From: Bradyrhizobium valentinum
GTDB taxonomy: Bacteria; Pseudomonadota; Alphaproteobacteria; Rhizobiales; Xanthobacteraceae
Reading direction: 5' to 3'
Assembly (NCBI RefSeq): GCF_001440405.1
Contig: NZ_LLXX01000003.1
Location: forward strand, 1-38,594
DNA length: 38,594 bases
Shown in pieces: positions 16,335 through 26,001 of the stretch. Position 1 is the first letter of the stretch, and each line of letters begins with the position of its first letter. The notes under the pieces were generated by a model that saw nothing but the letters and a program-made list of their open reading frames with translations, made no database searches and was not told the DNA's origin. The translations under genes and the position numbers were made by a program.

Positions 16335-16727
16335 ATGCGGGTCATCCACTTCCTCGTCATCGGCGTGCTGGTGTTCGCGGCGGCTTACGTCTACCGGATC
16401 AAGATGGAATCGACCTCGCGCGTCGAGCGTGTGCTGCGGCTCAACGCCGAGATCCGCGAACAGCGCGACGCCATCGCGGCGCTGCGTGCGGAATGGGCCA
16501 AGCTCGATGCGCCGCTGCGGTTGCAAGGGCTGACCGAACGCCACCTCGGCCTGAAGCCGCTGAACGCCACGCAGTATGATCAGTTGAGGAATCTGCCGGA
16601 ACGGCCGCCGGCCTTCGCAAGGCCCGGCGCGCCCGATCCGATCGGCGCGATGATCAACACCATCGAGGCAGCCGCCGAAGCACCGCCCACCACGGGGTCC
16701 GTGCCCCCGCCGGGAGATCAGCAATGA
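16335..16727 (+). CDS. ftsL: Cell division protein FtsL
   Basis: A 130-residue bitopic divisome protein. One N-terminal helix (about 4-21, IHFLVIGVLVFAAAYVY) is followed by a leucine-zipper-like coiled coil (VERVLRLNAEIREQRDAIAALR) in the periplasm and a Pro-rich tail. It bridges FtsQ/FtsB to the FtsWI synthase. The ATG at 16335 has GGGGAGG upstream, within the end of rsmH. Its stop overlaps the ftsI start as ATGA, implying translational coupling. The sequence is poorly conserved as usual; identity rests on size, topology and position. Confidence 0.92.
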   Translation: MRVIHFLVIGVLVFAAAYVYRIKMESTSRVERVLRLNAEIREQRDAIAALRAEWAKLDAPLRLQGLTERHLGLKPLNATQYDQLRNLPERPPAFARPGAPDPIGAMINTIEAAAEAPPTTGSVPPPGDQQ

Positions 16728-18475
16728 CCGGCCGGGCGCTCACCACCATCAAGCGGCCCGCGGAGCCATGGCGACAGCGGCTGATCCGCAGCCTGCTCTA
16801 CGGGCGCAACGTCGACCGCGCCGCCAAGGCGCGGGCCCGCGTGGGGCTTGCTATTTTGCTGTTCGCGGCGATCTATGCGGTGCTGGCCGGACGTCTGGTG
16901 ATGTTCGCGGTCGGCGCCGACAGCCACGGCGCGCGCCGCACCGCCTCGCAGGACGCAATTGCGACCGCGCGGCCGGATATCGTCGACCGCAACGGCGAGG
17001 TGCTGGCGACCGACGTCAAGGCGCCGAGCCTGTTCGGCGAGCCCAGGCGCATCATCGACAAGGACGAGGCGATCGAGCTCCTGACCGCGGCACTGCCGGA
17101 CCTCGACACGGCGGAGGCGCGCACACGCCTGTCGTCGCGCAAGGGGTTTGTCTGGCTGAAGCGCGAGATTTCGCCCAAACAGCAACACGACATCCACAAG
17201 CTCGGCATTCCCGGCATCGGCTTCCTGCGCGAGAACAAGCGGGTCTATCCTACCGGTGCGGCGGTCGCGCATCTGATCGGCCTCGTGAATATCGACAACC
17301 AGGGCATCGCCGGGATGGAGAAGTGGCTGGACAATAACGGTCTGGCCGATCTGCACCGCGCGGGTTTTGCCACCGATCGGCTGCAGAAGCCGGTGGAACT
17401 GTCGATCGACTTGCGCGTCGAGCACGCGCTGCGCGACGAACTCTTGAAGGCGAAGGAGAAATACAAGGCCAAGGCGGCTTCCGGCCTCGTCTCCAACGTC
17501 CGGACCGGCGAGATCGTGGCCCTGGTGTCGCTGCCGGATTTCGATCCCAACAATCCGAAGGAGGCGCACGATCCCGAGCGCATCAACCGCCTGACCACGG
17601 GCGTGTTCGAGATGGGCTCGACCTTCAAGGCGCTGACGCTGGCGATGGCGCTGGATTCCGGCAAGGCCAATCTCAACACGCTCTATGACGGGCGCGGGGT
17701 ACTGAAGTTCGGCAAGTTCACCATTCACGACACCCATCCGGTCGGCCGCGCGATCACGCTGTCGGAAGTGTTTACGTTCTCCTCGAACGTCGGCGCGGCC
17801 AAGATCGCGCTGGCGCAGGGCGTCGAGGCGCACAAGGCGTTCCTGAAGAAGCTCGGCCAGATGGATCGGCTGCGCACCGAACTGCCTGAAAGCGCCACGC
17901 CGATCGTGCCGAAGCGCTGGACCGAGCTCAACACCATCACGGCGTCCTTCGGTCACGGCATCGCGGTGGCGCCGCTGCAGGCGGTGATGGGTATCAACGC
18001 CTGCATCAATGGCGGTCTCCTTATTCCCCCGACCTTCCTCAAGCGGTCGGAAGAGGAAGCGCGGGCGATCGCCAAGAAGGTGCTCAGAACCGAAACCTCC
18101 GACAAGATGCGCTATCTGATGCGGTTGAACGCCGAGATCGGAACCGCCAAGAAGGCCGACGTGAAGGGCTATTATATCGGCGGCAAGACCGGTACCTCGG
18201 AAAAGGTGGTCAACGGCCGCTATTCCAAGAAGCAGGTGCTGAACTCCTTTACGGCGATCATTCCGGCCGACAATCCGCAATACCAGTTGCTGGTCATGCT
18301 GGACGAGCCGAAGGCGCTGCCGGAAACCCACGGCTTCATCACCTCGGGCTGGAACGCGGTGCCGACCGGCGGCAAGGTGATTGCCCGCATCGGCCCGCTG
18401 CTGGGCATCGAGCCGCGCTTCGACCTGCCGCCGTCCGACCGCCTTATTCTTGCGGCATCGAAGACAACCCAGTAA
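16724..18475 (+). CDS. ftsI: Septal peptidoglycan transpeptidase FtsI (PBP3)
   Basis: A 583-residue class B penicillin-binding protein that cross-links septal peptidoglycan. A cytoplasmic tail and one membrane helix (about 40-63) are followed by a dimerisation domain ([15 protein letters not shown]). The transpeptidase domain has STFK (Ser299, Lys302), SSN (353-355) and KTGT (488-491), all intact. Length is usual for the family. Overlaps ftsL by 4 bases; murE follows after 47 bp. Confidence 0.97.
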   Translation: MTGRALTTIKRPAEPWRQRLIRSLLYGRNVDRAAKARARVGLAILLFAAIYAVLAGRLVMFAVGADSHGARRTASQDAIATARPDIVDRNGEVLATDVKAPSLFGEPRRIIDKDEAIELLTAALPDLDTAEARTRLSSRKGFVWLKREISPKQQHDIHKLGIPGIGFLRENKRVYPTGAAVAHLIGLVNIDNQGIAGMEKWLDNNGLADLHRAGFATDRLQKPVELSIDLRVEHALRDELLKAKEKYKAKAASGLVSNVRTGEIVALVSLPDFDPNNPKEAHDPERINRLTTGVFEMGSTFKALTLAMALDSGKANLNTLYDGRGVLKFGKFTIHDTHPVGRAITLSEVFTFSSNVGAAKIALAQGVEAHKAFLKKLGQMDRLRTELPESATPIVPKRWTELNTITASFGHGIAVAPLQAVMGINACINGGLLIPPTFLKRSEEEARAIAKKVLRTETSDKMRYLMRLNAEIGTAKKADVKGYYIGGKTGTSEKVVNGRYSKKQVLNSFTAIIPADNPQYQLLVMLDEPKALPETHGFITSGWNAVPTGGKVIARIGPLLGIEPRFDLPPSDRLILAASKTTQ

Positions 18476-18522
18476 GGCGTATTATCACGCGCCCCTAGCT
18501 GCGCCGGCCGGACTGGAGCAAG

Positions 18523-19980
18523 ATGAAACTTCGCGACCTCTTCAGCGATGACGCTGCGATCGAGCCGCAGGCGGAAGCTGTCGATGTGAAAGGCCTTAGC
18601 GTCGACAGCCGGGCGGTGAAGCCGGGCGACCTGTTCTTTGCGCTGGCAGGCAGCAAGACCGACGGTTCCCGCTTTATCGATGCGGCGATAAACGCGGGCG
18701 CGGTCGCGGTAGCGGGTGACCGCGCTTCGCCGGACTGCCGCGTGCCGTTCATCGTCACGCCAAATCCGCGCCGCGCGCTGGCGCAGGCCGCGGCGCGATT
18801 CTATCCGCGGCAGCCCGCGACCATCGCGGCGGTGACCGGGACCAGCGGCAAGACCTCGGTGGCCGCGTTCACGCGCCAGATCTGGGAACGGCTCGGCCAC
18901 GCTTCCGCCAGCATCGGCACCATCGGCCTCGTTTCGCCGAAGCGCACGGTCTACGGCTCGCTGACGACGCCGGACCCGATCGCGCTTCACAAGCAGCTCG
19001 ACGAGATCGCGGGCGAGGGCGTCACCCATCTGGCCTTCGAGGCATCCTCGCACGGGCTCGACCAGTTCAGGCTCGACGGCGTACGCATCGCCGCCGGCGG
19101 CTTCACCAATCTCACGCGCGACCACATGGACTATCATCCCGACGTCGGGCATTACCTCGCCGCCAAGCTGCGGCTGTTCCGCGATCTCGTTGCGCCTGAT
19201 GGTGCGGCGGTGATCTCGGCCGATCATGATTGCTCGCCGGAAGTGATCGACGCGGCGAGGTCACGATCCCTGCGGATTATCGCCGTCGGCCGCAACGCGG
19301 ATGGCGCCGGTGAAGGCATCCGCCTCGTTGGTGCTACGGTCGAAGGATATGCGCAGAATCTTGCACTGGCGCATCGCGGGCGCAGTTACACCGTCAAGCT
19401 GCCGCTGGTCGGCGAATTCCAGATCGAGAATGCGCTGGTTGCCGCCGGGCTCGCGATCGGCACCGGCAGCGAGCCGGCCGACGTGTTCGCTACGCTCCAA
19501 CATCTCGAAGGCGCCAAGGGGCGGCTGGAGCTGGTCGGCGAGCACAATGGCGCGCCGATCTTTGTCGATTATGCGCACAAGCCCGACGCGCTGGCGAAGT
19601 CGCTGCAGGCGCTGCGGCCCTACGCCAAGCGCAAGCTTGTCGTTATCTTCGGCGCCGGCGGTGACCGTGACGCCGGCAAGCGCCCGATCATGGGCGCGAT
19701 TGCGGCCGAGAATGCCGACCACGTCATCGTCACCGACGACAATCCGCGCAGCGAAAATCCGGAAACGATCCGCGCCGCTATTCTGGCTACGGCGAGGGGC
19801 GCCAGCGACATCGGCGATCGCGCTGAAGCGATCAGGACCGGGATATCGGCGCTGCAGCCCGGCGACGCGCTCTTGATAGCCGGCAAGGGGCACGAGACAG
19901 GCCAGATCGTCGGCGACAAGGTTTTGCCGTTCAGCGATCACGAGGCGGTGGCGGCCGTGCTCGCAGCGAGGGTGTCATGA
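18523..19980 (+). CDS. murE: UDP-MurNAc-tripeptide synthetase (meso-DAP adding)
   Basis: A 485-residue cytoplasmic ligase that adds the third stem residue. The ATP site is VTGTSGKTS (Lys110); the DNPR motif (406-409) in [11 protein letters not shown] is the known marker for meso-diaminopimelate rather than lysine. Also visible are the MurE/F N-terminal fold ([18 protein letters not shown]) and [17 protein letters not shown] ribosome site precedes the ATG. Ends with an ATGA overlap into murF. Confidence 0.97.
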   Translation: MKLRDLFSDDAAIEPQAEAVDVKGLSVDSRAVKPGDLFFALAGSKTDGSRFIDAAINAGAVAVAGDRASPDCRVPFIVTPNPRRALAQAAARFYPRQPATIAAVTGTSGKTSVAAFTRQIWERLGHASASIGTIGLVSPKRTVYGSLTTPDPIALHKQLDEIAGEGVTHLAFEASSHGLDQFRLDGVRIAAGGFTNLTRDHMDYHPDVGHYLAAKLRLFRDLVAPDGAAVISADHDCSPEVIDAARSRSLRIIAVGRNADGAGEGIRLVGATVEGYAQNLALAHRGRSYTVKLPLVGEFQIENALVAAGLAIGTGSEPADVFATLQHLEGAKGRLELVGEHNGAPIFVDYAHKPDALAKSLQALRPYAKRKLVVIFGAGGDRDAGKRPIMGAIAAENADHVIVTDDNPRSENPETIRAAILATARGASDIGDRAEAIRTGISALQPGDALLIAGKGHETGQIVGDKVLPFSDHEAVAAVLAARVS

Positions 19981-21359
19981 GCGCGAGGCCATTGTGGACC
20001 ATTGCCGAAATCGCGCAGGCACTCGGTGTTGCCGGCGAATATCCGGATACGCCGATTGATTTCATCACGCAGGACAGCCGCCTGGTGAAACCCGGCTGCC
20101 TGTTCGTGGCGTTGAGCGGTACGCCCAGCGGCGGTTTTATCTCCAGTTTCGCCAGCGCACGCGACGGCTGGGAATTCGCCGACAAGGCCGAGGCGGCCGG
20201 CGCGGCGGCGATGATCGTTCCACACCGAATTGCCGGCGTGAGTGTTCCCCAATTGGTGGTCGAGGACACGCTGATCGATGGCCTGTGGGGCCTCGCGCGC
20301 GCGGCGCGGGCGCGGTTCAAGGGCCCGGTGATCGGCCTGACCGGCAGCGCCGGCAAGACCAGCACCAAGGAGTTCCTCGCCGCCTACCCGAACGCCTATG
20401 CCAGTCCGAGCAGCTTCAACAATTTCTGGGGCGTGCCGCTGACGCTGTGCAATGCCAGTCCCGCCGCAAGCGTGTGGGTGGTCGAAATGGGCATGAACCA
20501 GACCGGCGAGATCGCGCGGCTCAGCGAACTGACCAGGCCGACGGTCGCGCTTGTCGTGAACGTGCAGCCGGTGCATCTGGAAAAGCTCGGCAGCCTGGAA
20601 GCGATCCGGCGCGAAAAGATCAGCATCGCGCAAGGTCTGCCAAAGGACGGCGTGCTGGTGTTGCCTGGGGATGTCGAGGCGCCGGAATGGAACGGCAGGG
20701 TTGTTCGCTTCGGCGGGGGATCCGATGTGCGGGAGCTGAACCACGCAGCCCAGGGCGAGAGCTGGAACGTCACAGCGCAGGTGAACGGCGGGCCAATCGA
20801 ATTCGGCCTGACGCCCGGCGCACCGCACCGCCTGCAGAACGCATTGGCCGCGCTGGCTTCCATCCATGCCGCCGGGCTCGAACCCGCGGCGCTGGCCACA
20901 GAGCTCGGCCATGTCGGCATCATGACCGGCCGCGGCGTGGAGCAGGCGGCCCATGGCGTCACCGTGATCGACGACAGTTTCAACGGCAACCCGGCCAGCA
21001 TGGTGGCCGCGCTCGGCAGCCTGAAGGCACGGCCGGTGAAGACCGGCCGGCGCATCGCCGTTCTCGGCGACATGCTGGAATTGGGCCCCGATGCGCCCGA
21101 CTATCACGAGAAGCTCGCTACCGACCTGCCCGGCATCGACGGCATTTACTGCGTCGGCCCGCTGATGCGCCATTTATACGATCTCGTGCCGGCGGAGCGG
21201 GCGCTCGGCTGGCATGAAGACCCGGCTACGCTCGATCCCCAGGAAATCGCCGCACTGCTGCGGGACGGCGACGTGGTGGTCGTCAAGGGCAGTAAAAAGA
21301 TGTTCTGGGTGAACAAGTTTGTGCCGAGGCTGCTGGCCGCCTTGCAGGCAAAGGCGTAA
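19977..21359 (+). CDS. murF: UDP-MurNAc-pentapeptide synthetase (D-Ala-D-Ala adding)
   Basis: A 460-residue cytoplasmic ligase that adds D-Ala-D-Ala to the tripeptide precursor. Signs are FITQDSRLVKPGCLFVAL, the ATP site GLTGSAGKTSTKEF (Lys127), NNFWGVPLTL, VVEMGMNQTGEIA and VIDDSFNGNPASM. It starts inside the murE stop codon (ATGA), so expression is probably coupled. A 182-bp gap to mraY follows. Confidence 0.96.
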   Translation: MSARPLWTIAEIAQALGVAGEYPDTPIDFITQDSRLVKPGCLFVALSGTPSGGFISSFASARDGWEFADKAEAAGAAAMIVPHRIAGVSVPQLVVEDTLIDGLWGLARAARARFKGPVIGLTGSAGKTSTKEFLAAYPNAYASPSSFNNFWGVPLTLCNASPAASVWVVEMGMNQTGEIARLSELTRPTVALVVNVQPVHLEKLGSLEAIRREKISIAQGLPKDGVLVLPGDVEAPEWNGRVVRFGGGSDVRELNHAAQGESWNVTAQVNGGPIEFGLTPGAPHRLQNALAALASIHAAGLEPAALATELGHVGIMTGRGVEQAAHGVTVIDDSFNGNPASMVAALGSLKARPVKTGRRIAVLGDMLELGPDAPDYHEKLATDLPGIDGIYCVGPLMRHLYDLVPAERALGWHEDPATLDPQEIAALLRDGDVVVVKGSKKMFWVNKFVPRLLAALQAKA

Positions 21360-21420
21360 ACTGGCCGCACTTGACGGCTGTTGTTTCCGCGAGACGCGAT
21401 TCGTCAATACCCCATGCCTG

Positions 21421-21493
21421 ACCAAGATTTGCTTGGTTTGAGGCTGAAAACGATTATCAAGGCGTTCCCGGAACGAACGCGCTCCCGGAGCGC
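21421..21493. repeat. Three small inverted repeats upstream of mraY
   Basis: In the murF-mraY gap: ACCAAG/CTTGGT (21421-21437), the odd palindrome CGTTCCCGGAACG (21463-21475), and GCGCTCCCGGAGCGC (21479-21493). The last two share a TCCCGGA core with centres 17 bp apart. They may be protein sites or hairpins; function unknown. Confidence 0.45.
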
Positions 21494-21541
21494 TTCCCGT
21501 TAAGGACGGCGCAACCAAGCCGCGTGATAGGGCCTACCTGA

Positions 21542-22648
21542 ATGTTTTACTGGCTGATCGAGCTTTCCAACACCGTCCCCGGTTTTGGTATCTTCCGCGG
21601 CGTGTTCAACGTGTTTCGCTACATCACTTTCCGCACCGGCGGGGCGATGGTGACAGGCGCGCTGTTCGTGTTCCTGTTCGGGCCCTGGATCATCGATCAT
21701 CTGCGGCTGAGGCAAGGCAAAGGCCAACCGATCCGCACCGACGGCCCGCAATCGCACCTGATCTCCAAGAAGGGCACGCCGACGATGGGCGGGCTGATGA
21801 TCCTGTCGGGCCTCGTGGTGGCGACGCTGTTATGGGCCAATCCGCTCAACCCCTACGTCTGGATCGTGCTGGCGGTGACGCTCGGCTTCGGCTTCGTCGG
21901 ATTTTACGACGACTATCTGAAGGTGACGAAACAGAGCCATAGCGGCTTTGCCGGCAAGCTGCGGCTCCTGATCGAAGCGGTAATTGCGCTCGCTGCCTGC
22001 TACGCGCTGGTGCGGCTCGGCCGCGATGCAACCTCGACCTCGCTTGCAATACCCTTCCTGAAAGACGTGGTGATCAATTTCGGCTGGTTCTTCGTGATCT
22101 TCGGCGCGTTCGTGATCGTTGGCGCCGGTAACGCGGTCAACTTGACCGATGGTCTCGACGGGCTTGCGATCGTGCCTGTCATGATCGCCGCCGCCAGCTT
22201 TGGCATGATCTCGTATCTGACCGGTAACGCGGTCTTCTCCGACTATCTGCAGATCAGGTACGTCGCCGGAACCGGTGAGCTTGCGGTGCTCTGCGGCGCG
22301 GTGCTCGGCGCCGGCCTCGGGTTCCTTTGGTTCAATGCACCGCCGGCCTCGATCTTCATGGGCGACACCGGCTCGCTCGCGCTCGGCGGCATGCTTGGTG
22401 CGACGGCAGTCGCGGTCAAGCATGAGATCGTGCTGGCCGTGATCGGCGGATTGTTCGTGCTGGAAGCCGTCTCGGTGATCGTGCAGGTGACCTCGTTCAA
22501 GCTGACCGGCAAGCGGGTGTTCCGGATGGCGCCGCTGCACCATCATTTCGAGCAGAAGGGCTGGACCGAGCCGCAGATCGTGATCCGGTTCTGGATCATC
22601 TCGGTGATGCTGGCGCTGGCCGGCCTCTCCACGCTGAAGCTGCGGTGA
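21542..22648 (+). CDS. mraY: Phospho-MurNAc-pentapeptide transferase (lipid I synthase)
   Basis: A 368-residue inner-membrane enzyme with about ten helices that joins phospho-MurNAc-pentapeptide to undecaprenyl phosphate. Catalytic and signature blocks are [34 protein letters not shown] and [13 protein letters not shown]. The ATG at 21542 fits the family N-terminus (MFYWLIELS). A palindromic repeat begins 22 bp after the stop. Confidence 0.97.
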   Translation: MFYWLIELSNTVPGFGIFRGVFNVFRYITFRTGGAMVTGALFVFLFGPWIIDHLRLRQGKGQPIRTDGPQSHLISKKGTPTMGGLMILSGLVVATLLWANPLNPYVWIVLAVTLGFGFVGFYDDYLKVTKQSHSGFAGKLRLLIEAVIALAACYALVRLGRDATSTSLAIPFLKDVVINFGWFFVIFGAFVIVGAGNAVNLTDGLDGLAIVPVMIAAASFGMISYLTGNAVFSDYLQIRYVAGTGELAVLCGAVLGAGLGFLWFNAPPASIFMGDTGSLALGGMLGATAVAVKHEIVLAVIGGLFVLEAVSVIVQVTSFKLTGKRVFRMAPLHHHFEQKGWTEPQIVIRFWIISVMLALAGLSTLKLR

Positions 22649-22669
22649 TGATCGTGCATTTCTACGGCC

Positions 22670-22766
22670 GTCATTCCGGAGGCCGCGCAGCGGCAATCCG
22701 GAATCTCGAGATTCTCCGATGTGCAATTGCACATCGTAGTTCGTGCTTCGCACGCCCCGGAATGAC
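22670..22766. repeat. Palindromic intergenic repeat, family A copy 2 (variant loop)
   Basis: 97 bp between GTCATTCCGGA and a CCGGAATGAC end, with the same AATCTCGAGATT centre as the other family A copies. The right half differs: GATGTGCAATTGCACATC and TCGTGCTTCGCACG hairpins replace the GGTCCTTCGGACC hairpin. It ends 12 bp before the murD start. Confidence 0.85.
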
Positions 22767-22778
22767 CGTGGAGGCGTT

Positions 22779-24185
22779 ATGATCCCCGTTACCTCCTTTG
22801 CGGGCAAGACGGTCGCCGTCTTCGGTCTCGGCGGTTCGGGCCTTGCTAGCTGTCACGCGCTGAAGGCCGGCGGCGCGGAAGTGATCGCGGGCGACGATAG
22901 TGCCGACAATATCGCGAAGGCAGCCCAGGCCGGCTTCACCACCGCGGATCTGCGCACGATATCGTGGTCGAATTTTGCGGCGCTGATTTTGACGCCCGGC
23001 GCGCCGCTCACCCATCCGGCGCCGCACTGGTCCGTGCTGATGGCGCGGCAGGCCGGCATTGAAGTGATCGGCGACGTCGAATTGTTCTGCCGCGAGCGCC
23101 GCCGTCATGCGCCGGACGCGCCGTTCGTCGCCATCACCGGCACCAACGGCAAGTCGACCACCACGGCCCTGATCGCGCATCTGATTGATGTCGCCGGTTA
23201 TGACACCCAGATGGGCGGCAATATCGGCACGGCGATCCTGTCGCTGGAGCCGCCGCGGATGGGACGCGTGCATGTGGTCGAGATGTCGTCCTACCAGATC
23301 GACCTTGCACCTTCGCTCGATCCGTCGGTCGGCATTCTCCTTAACATCAGCGAAGACCATATCGATCGCCACGGCACGCTGGAGCATTATGCCGCCGTCA
23401 AGGCGCGGCTGGTCGCTGGCGTGCAGCCGCAGGGCACGAGTATTGTCGGCGTCGATGACGGCTGGTGCCGTAACATCGCCGACCGGCTCGATCAGGCCGG
23501 CAAGCGCGTGGTGCGGATATCCGTGAAGAACCCGCTGCCCGACGGCATCTATGTCGAGCGAGAAACCATCGTTCAAGCCGCGGGCGGCGCGCGCAATGAG
23601 GTCGCAAGGCTTGGTGGCATAGGCTCGCTGCGCGGCCTGCACAATGCACAGAACGCAGCTTGCGCTTCGGCTTGCGCGCTGGCGATGGGCATCTCGACCG
23701 ACATCTTGCAAAACGGCCTGCGCAGCTTTCCCGGGCTCGCGCACCGCATGGAGCAGGTCGGCCGCCGCGGCAACGTGCTGTTCGTCAACGACTCCAAGGG
23801 CACCAATGCCGACGCTGCCGCACATGCGCTGTCGTCCTTCGCCGACATCTTCTGGATCGCCGGCGGCAAGCCGAAGCAGGGCGGCATCACCGGCCTCGCC
23901 GAATATTTCCCGCGCATCCGCAAAGCCTATCTGATCGGCGAGGCCGCGCAGGAATTTGCGGGAACCCTGGGTGAACGCGTGCCGCACGAGATTTCCGAAA
24001 CGCTCGATGTTGCCGTAGCCAGCGCCGCACGCGATGCGGAAGCCTCCGGGATCGCCGACCCGGTCGTGCTTCTGTCACCCGCCTGCGCCTCGTTCGACCA
24101 ATACCGCAATTTCGAAATCCGCGGCACCAAATTCCGCGATCTGGTGACGGCGATGCCGGGCGTGAAGCCGGTGGTGCAATTGTAG
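22779..24185 (+). CDS. murD: UDP-MurNAc-L-alanine:D-glutamate ligase
   Basis: A 468-residue cytoplasmic ligase that adds D-Glu to UDP-MurNAc-L-Ala. N-terminal Rossmann region ([21 protein letters not shown]), ATP site [12 protein letters not shown] (Lys125), [16 protein letters not shown], and [17 protein letters not shown]. The ATG at 22779 follows GGAGG and matches the family start; the longer open frame reads into the repeat. Its TAG stop (24183-24185) lies within the end of a family B repeat, so the C-terminus may have been reset by the insertion. Confidence 0.96.
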   Translation: MIPVTSFAGKTVAVFGLGGSGLASCHALKAGGAEVIAGDDSADNIAKAAQAGFTTADLRTISWSNFAALILTPGAPLTHPAPHWSVLMARQAGIEVIGDVELFCRERRRHAPDAPFVAITGTNGKSTTTALIAHLIDVAGYDTQMGGNIGTAILSLEPPRMGRVHVVEMSSYQIDLAPSLDPSVGILLNISEDHIDRHGTLEHYAAVKARLVAGVQPQGTSIVGVDDGWCRNIADRLDQAGKRVVRISVKNPLPDGIYVERETIVQAAGGARNEVARLGGIGSLRGLHNAQNAACASACALAMGISTDILQNGLRSFPGLAHRMEQVGRRGNVLFVNDSKGTNADAAAHALSSFADIFWIAGGKPKQGGITGLAEYFPRIRKAYLIGEAAQEFAGTLGERVPHEISETLDVAVASAARDAEASGIADPVVLLSPACASFDQYRNFEIRGTKFRDLVTAMPGVKPVVQL

Positions 24186-24261
24186 GATGGGTAGAGCGTA
24201 GCGAAACCCATCAGCTTCGTGGCGGCAGTTGATGGGTATCGCTTCGCTCCACCCATCCTAC
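24182..24261. repeat. Palindromic intergenic repeat, family B copy 1
   Basis: 80 bp with perfect 11-bp ends GTAGGATGGGT and ACCCATCCTAC, and inner GATGGGT/ACCCATC pairs so that the whole folds as one long stem. The murD stop codon is inside the left end. A second copy in the same orientation lies after the next gene. Confidence 0.9.
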
Positions 24262-24287
24262 ATCCTGCTCATTCGAGGGCGTCGCAA

Positions 24288-25736
24288 ATGGCAATTCATG
24301 CTCCGTCGCGTACCCGTGTTCGTTTCGCGTTTGCAGTCCTTTCGGCGGTCTGTGCGTTGAATGCCGCCGTGCATGCCGCTTCGCCGCTATCCGACAGTGT
24401 GTCTCTCAGCGAGTCGACGATTTCGTGGAGCACGGTCAAGTACGCGACCTCTGCGGAGAACGGATTCGTCAGCGGGTCGCTCGACAAGACGGCCATCGTC
24501 GATCGCACGTTCAAGACCTACGTGCTCGAGAACCGTTATCTGAAAGTAACGCTCTTGCCCGAATTCGGCGGGCGGATTCTTTCCATCATTTACAAGCCGA
24601 CCGGCCACGAACAGCTTTATCGCAACGAGGTAGGCCTACCCTACGGAATGAAGGCCGGCGTCTTTTATTACGACTGGCTGATGGTGTATGGCGGCATCTT
24701 CCCCACCTTCCCGGATCCCGAGCACGGCAGGACGTGGCTGAAGCCGTGGGACTTCAAGGTCGTGAAGGAGAGTGCCGGCGAAGTGACGGTGTCGATGTCG
24801 CTTAGGGATGATTTCGCGTATTCCGCGGCGCCAGCGCAGTTCCTCAAGGGTTCGACGGGTATCGAAGCGACTTACCACGTCACGCTGAAAGCCGATCGCG
24901 CCGCCCTCGATGCGCGCGTGGTGCTGAAAAACCCGCACGATAGGACGATCGATTACGAGTACTGGACGTGCACGACGCTCGCGCCGGGATCGGACCCGAA
25001 AAGCCCCAAGACGACCGGCGGCGCCGAAATCATCGCGCCGATCGAGGCCTACAGCACGCCCGGCTGGTCGGCCAATCTGTCCGAAGGCGATGAGAGCTTA
25101 GGTCAGGGCAAGAGCCGTTTCGAGAAGCTGCGCTACTTCAAGAACTGGCCGACAATGGGCATCGCGTACGCGGCGCCCGATATGCAGGGCGGGAATTTCT
25201 GGGGTGTCATCAACCATGATAACGAAGAGGGGATCATCCGCATCGCCGACAATACGGTCACGCCGGGCCTGAAAATGTGGACGTGGGGATATCAGTCGTT
25301 CACGAACGAAACCGACGCACGCAAAGACCCGAACGAAGCGCGGCCTTACGTCGAATTGTGGGCCGGCGTGTCGGACCAGTTTTTCCACCGCGCTCAGCTT
25401 CCCGCGCGAGGCGAAGTGTCTGTTACGGAGACCTACAGCCCGATCGTCGGCATGAGCAACGTGACGGATGCGAACGAGAATATCCTGATCAATCTCTCGG
25501 CCGCAGCTTCCGGTGTGAATCTTCAGTTCTTCAGTATCGAACCGGCCACGCCGTTGCGCGTCACGTTGAAACGCGGCGATGCGATATTGTTCAACGACGC
25601 CGTGAAAGCCGACCCGAAAAACGGAAATCGCATTTCCGCGACAATTCCTGCCGGCGGCAGCGGCGAACAGGTGCGGCTGACGATCACGACCGCGGAAGGC
25701 AAGGAGCTGATCGCGGCCGAGACCAAAGTAAAGTAG
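24288..25736 (+). CDS. Secreted DUF5107-like protein (galactose-mutarotase-like fold) inserted in the dcw cluster
   Basis: 482 residues with a Sec signal peptide (about 1-31, RFAFAVLSAVCALNAAVHA, cleavage near VHA/AS). The segment after it, LENRYLKVTLLPEFGGRIL, then YKPTGHEQLYRNEVG and MVYGGIFPTFPDPEHG, matches the DUF5107 pattern in which a mutarotase-like beta-sandwich is expected. The C-terminus looks like a small beta domain. Probably periplasmic and carbohydrate-related, but no reaction can be claimed. The ATG at 24288 has GAGGG 8 bases upstream, and only 26 bp separate it from the repeat, leaving no room for its own promoter outside the repeat. Family B repeats flank it on both sides. 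Confidence 0.78.
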   Translation: MAIHAPSRTRVRFAFAVLSAVCALNAAVHAASPLSDSVSLSESTISWSTVKYATSAENGFVSGSLDKTAIVDRTFKTYVLENRYLKVTLLPEFGGRILSIIYKPTGHEQLYRNEVGLPYGMKAGVFYYDWLMVYGGIFPTFPDPEHGRTWLKPWDFKVVKESAGEVTVSMSLRDDFAYSAAPAQFLKGSTGIEATYHVTLKADRAALDARVVLKNPHDRTIDYEYWTCTTLAPGSDPKSPKTTGGAEIIAPIEAYSTPGWSANLSEGDESLGQGKSRFEKLRYFKNWPTMGIAYAAPDMQGGNFWGVINHDNEEGIIRIADNTVTPGLKMWTWGYQSFTNETDARKDPNEARPYVELWAGVSDQFFHRAQLPARGEVSVTETYSPIVGMSNVTDANENILINLSAAASGVNLQFFSIEPATPLRVTLKRGDAILFNDAVKADPKNGNRISATIPAGGSGEQVRLTITTAEGKELIAAETKVK

Positions 25737-25743
25737 CTTGACT

Positions 25744-25825
25744 GTAGGATGGGTAGAGCGCAGCGAAACCCATCATCTTTCGCCAAGCGCAATTGATGGG
25801 TATCGCTGCGCTCCACCCATCCTAC
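25744..25825. repeat. Palindromic intergenic repeat, family B copy 2
   Basis: 82 bp, same ends and layout as the copy at 24182-24261 with a few changes in the loop. Starts 7 bp after the DUF5107-like gene. Confidence 0.9.
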
Positions 25826-25828
25826 GCA

Positions 25829-25899
25829 GCGTGGGGCCCCACGCCACGAATGGGCCCCGGCCTGGCAGCGCATCGCTCCGCGCTGCGCAGCATCCGGGG
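25829..25899. repeat. Further palindromic sequence before ftsW (family E)
   Basis: A perfect 16-bp palindrome GCGTGGGGCCCCACGC (25829-25844). It is followed by CCCCGG (25855) ... CCGGGG (25899), enclosing a GCAGCGC/GCGCTGC hairpin. The second part looks like another REP-type unit; only one copy is in this window. Confidence 0.5.
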
Positions 25900-25937
25900 C
25901 GCGGGTGCCCCGCTCGCCTCAAATCATTCCCAATTCA

Positions 25938-25954
25938 TTAACCCCTCATAAACC
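25938..25954 (+). promoter_or_regulatory. Imperfect CtrA-like box upstream of ftsW
   Basis: TTAA, 7 bases, then TAAACC: one base from the CtrA pattern TTAA-N7-TTAACC. It lies 48 bp before the ftsW ATG. No convincing -10 follows, so this is tentative. Confidence 0.3.
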
Positions 25955-26001
25955 ATCCTGCGCCACCAATAGGCGCTACCTCTGCCATTTTGGGGACGCC
26001 C

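Noticed and set aside
24182..25825. Composite transposon
   Set aside because: The flanking units are short palindromic repeats without transposase, and no target-site duplication is evident by eye; the flanked gene is reported only as a possible repeat-linked insertion.
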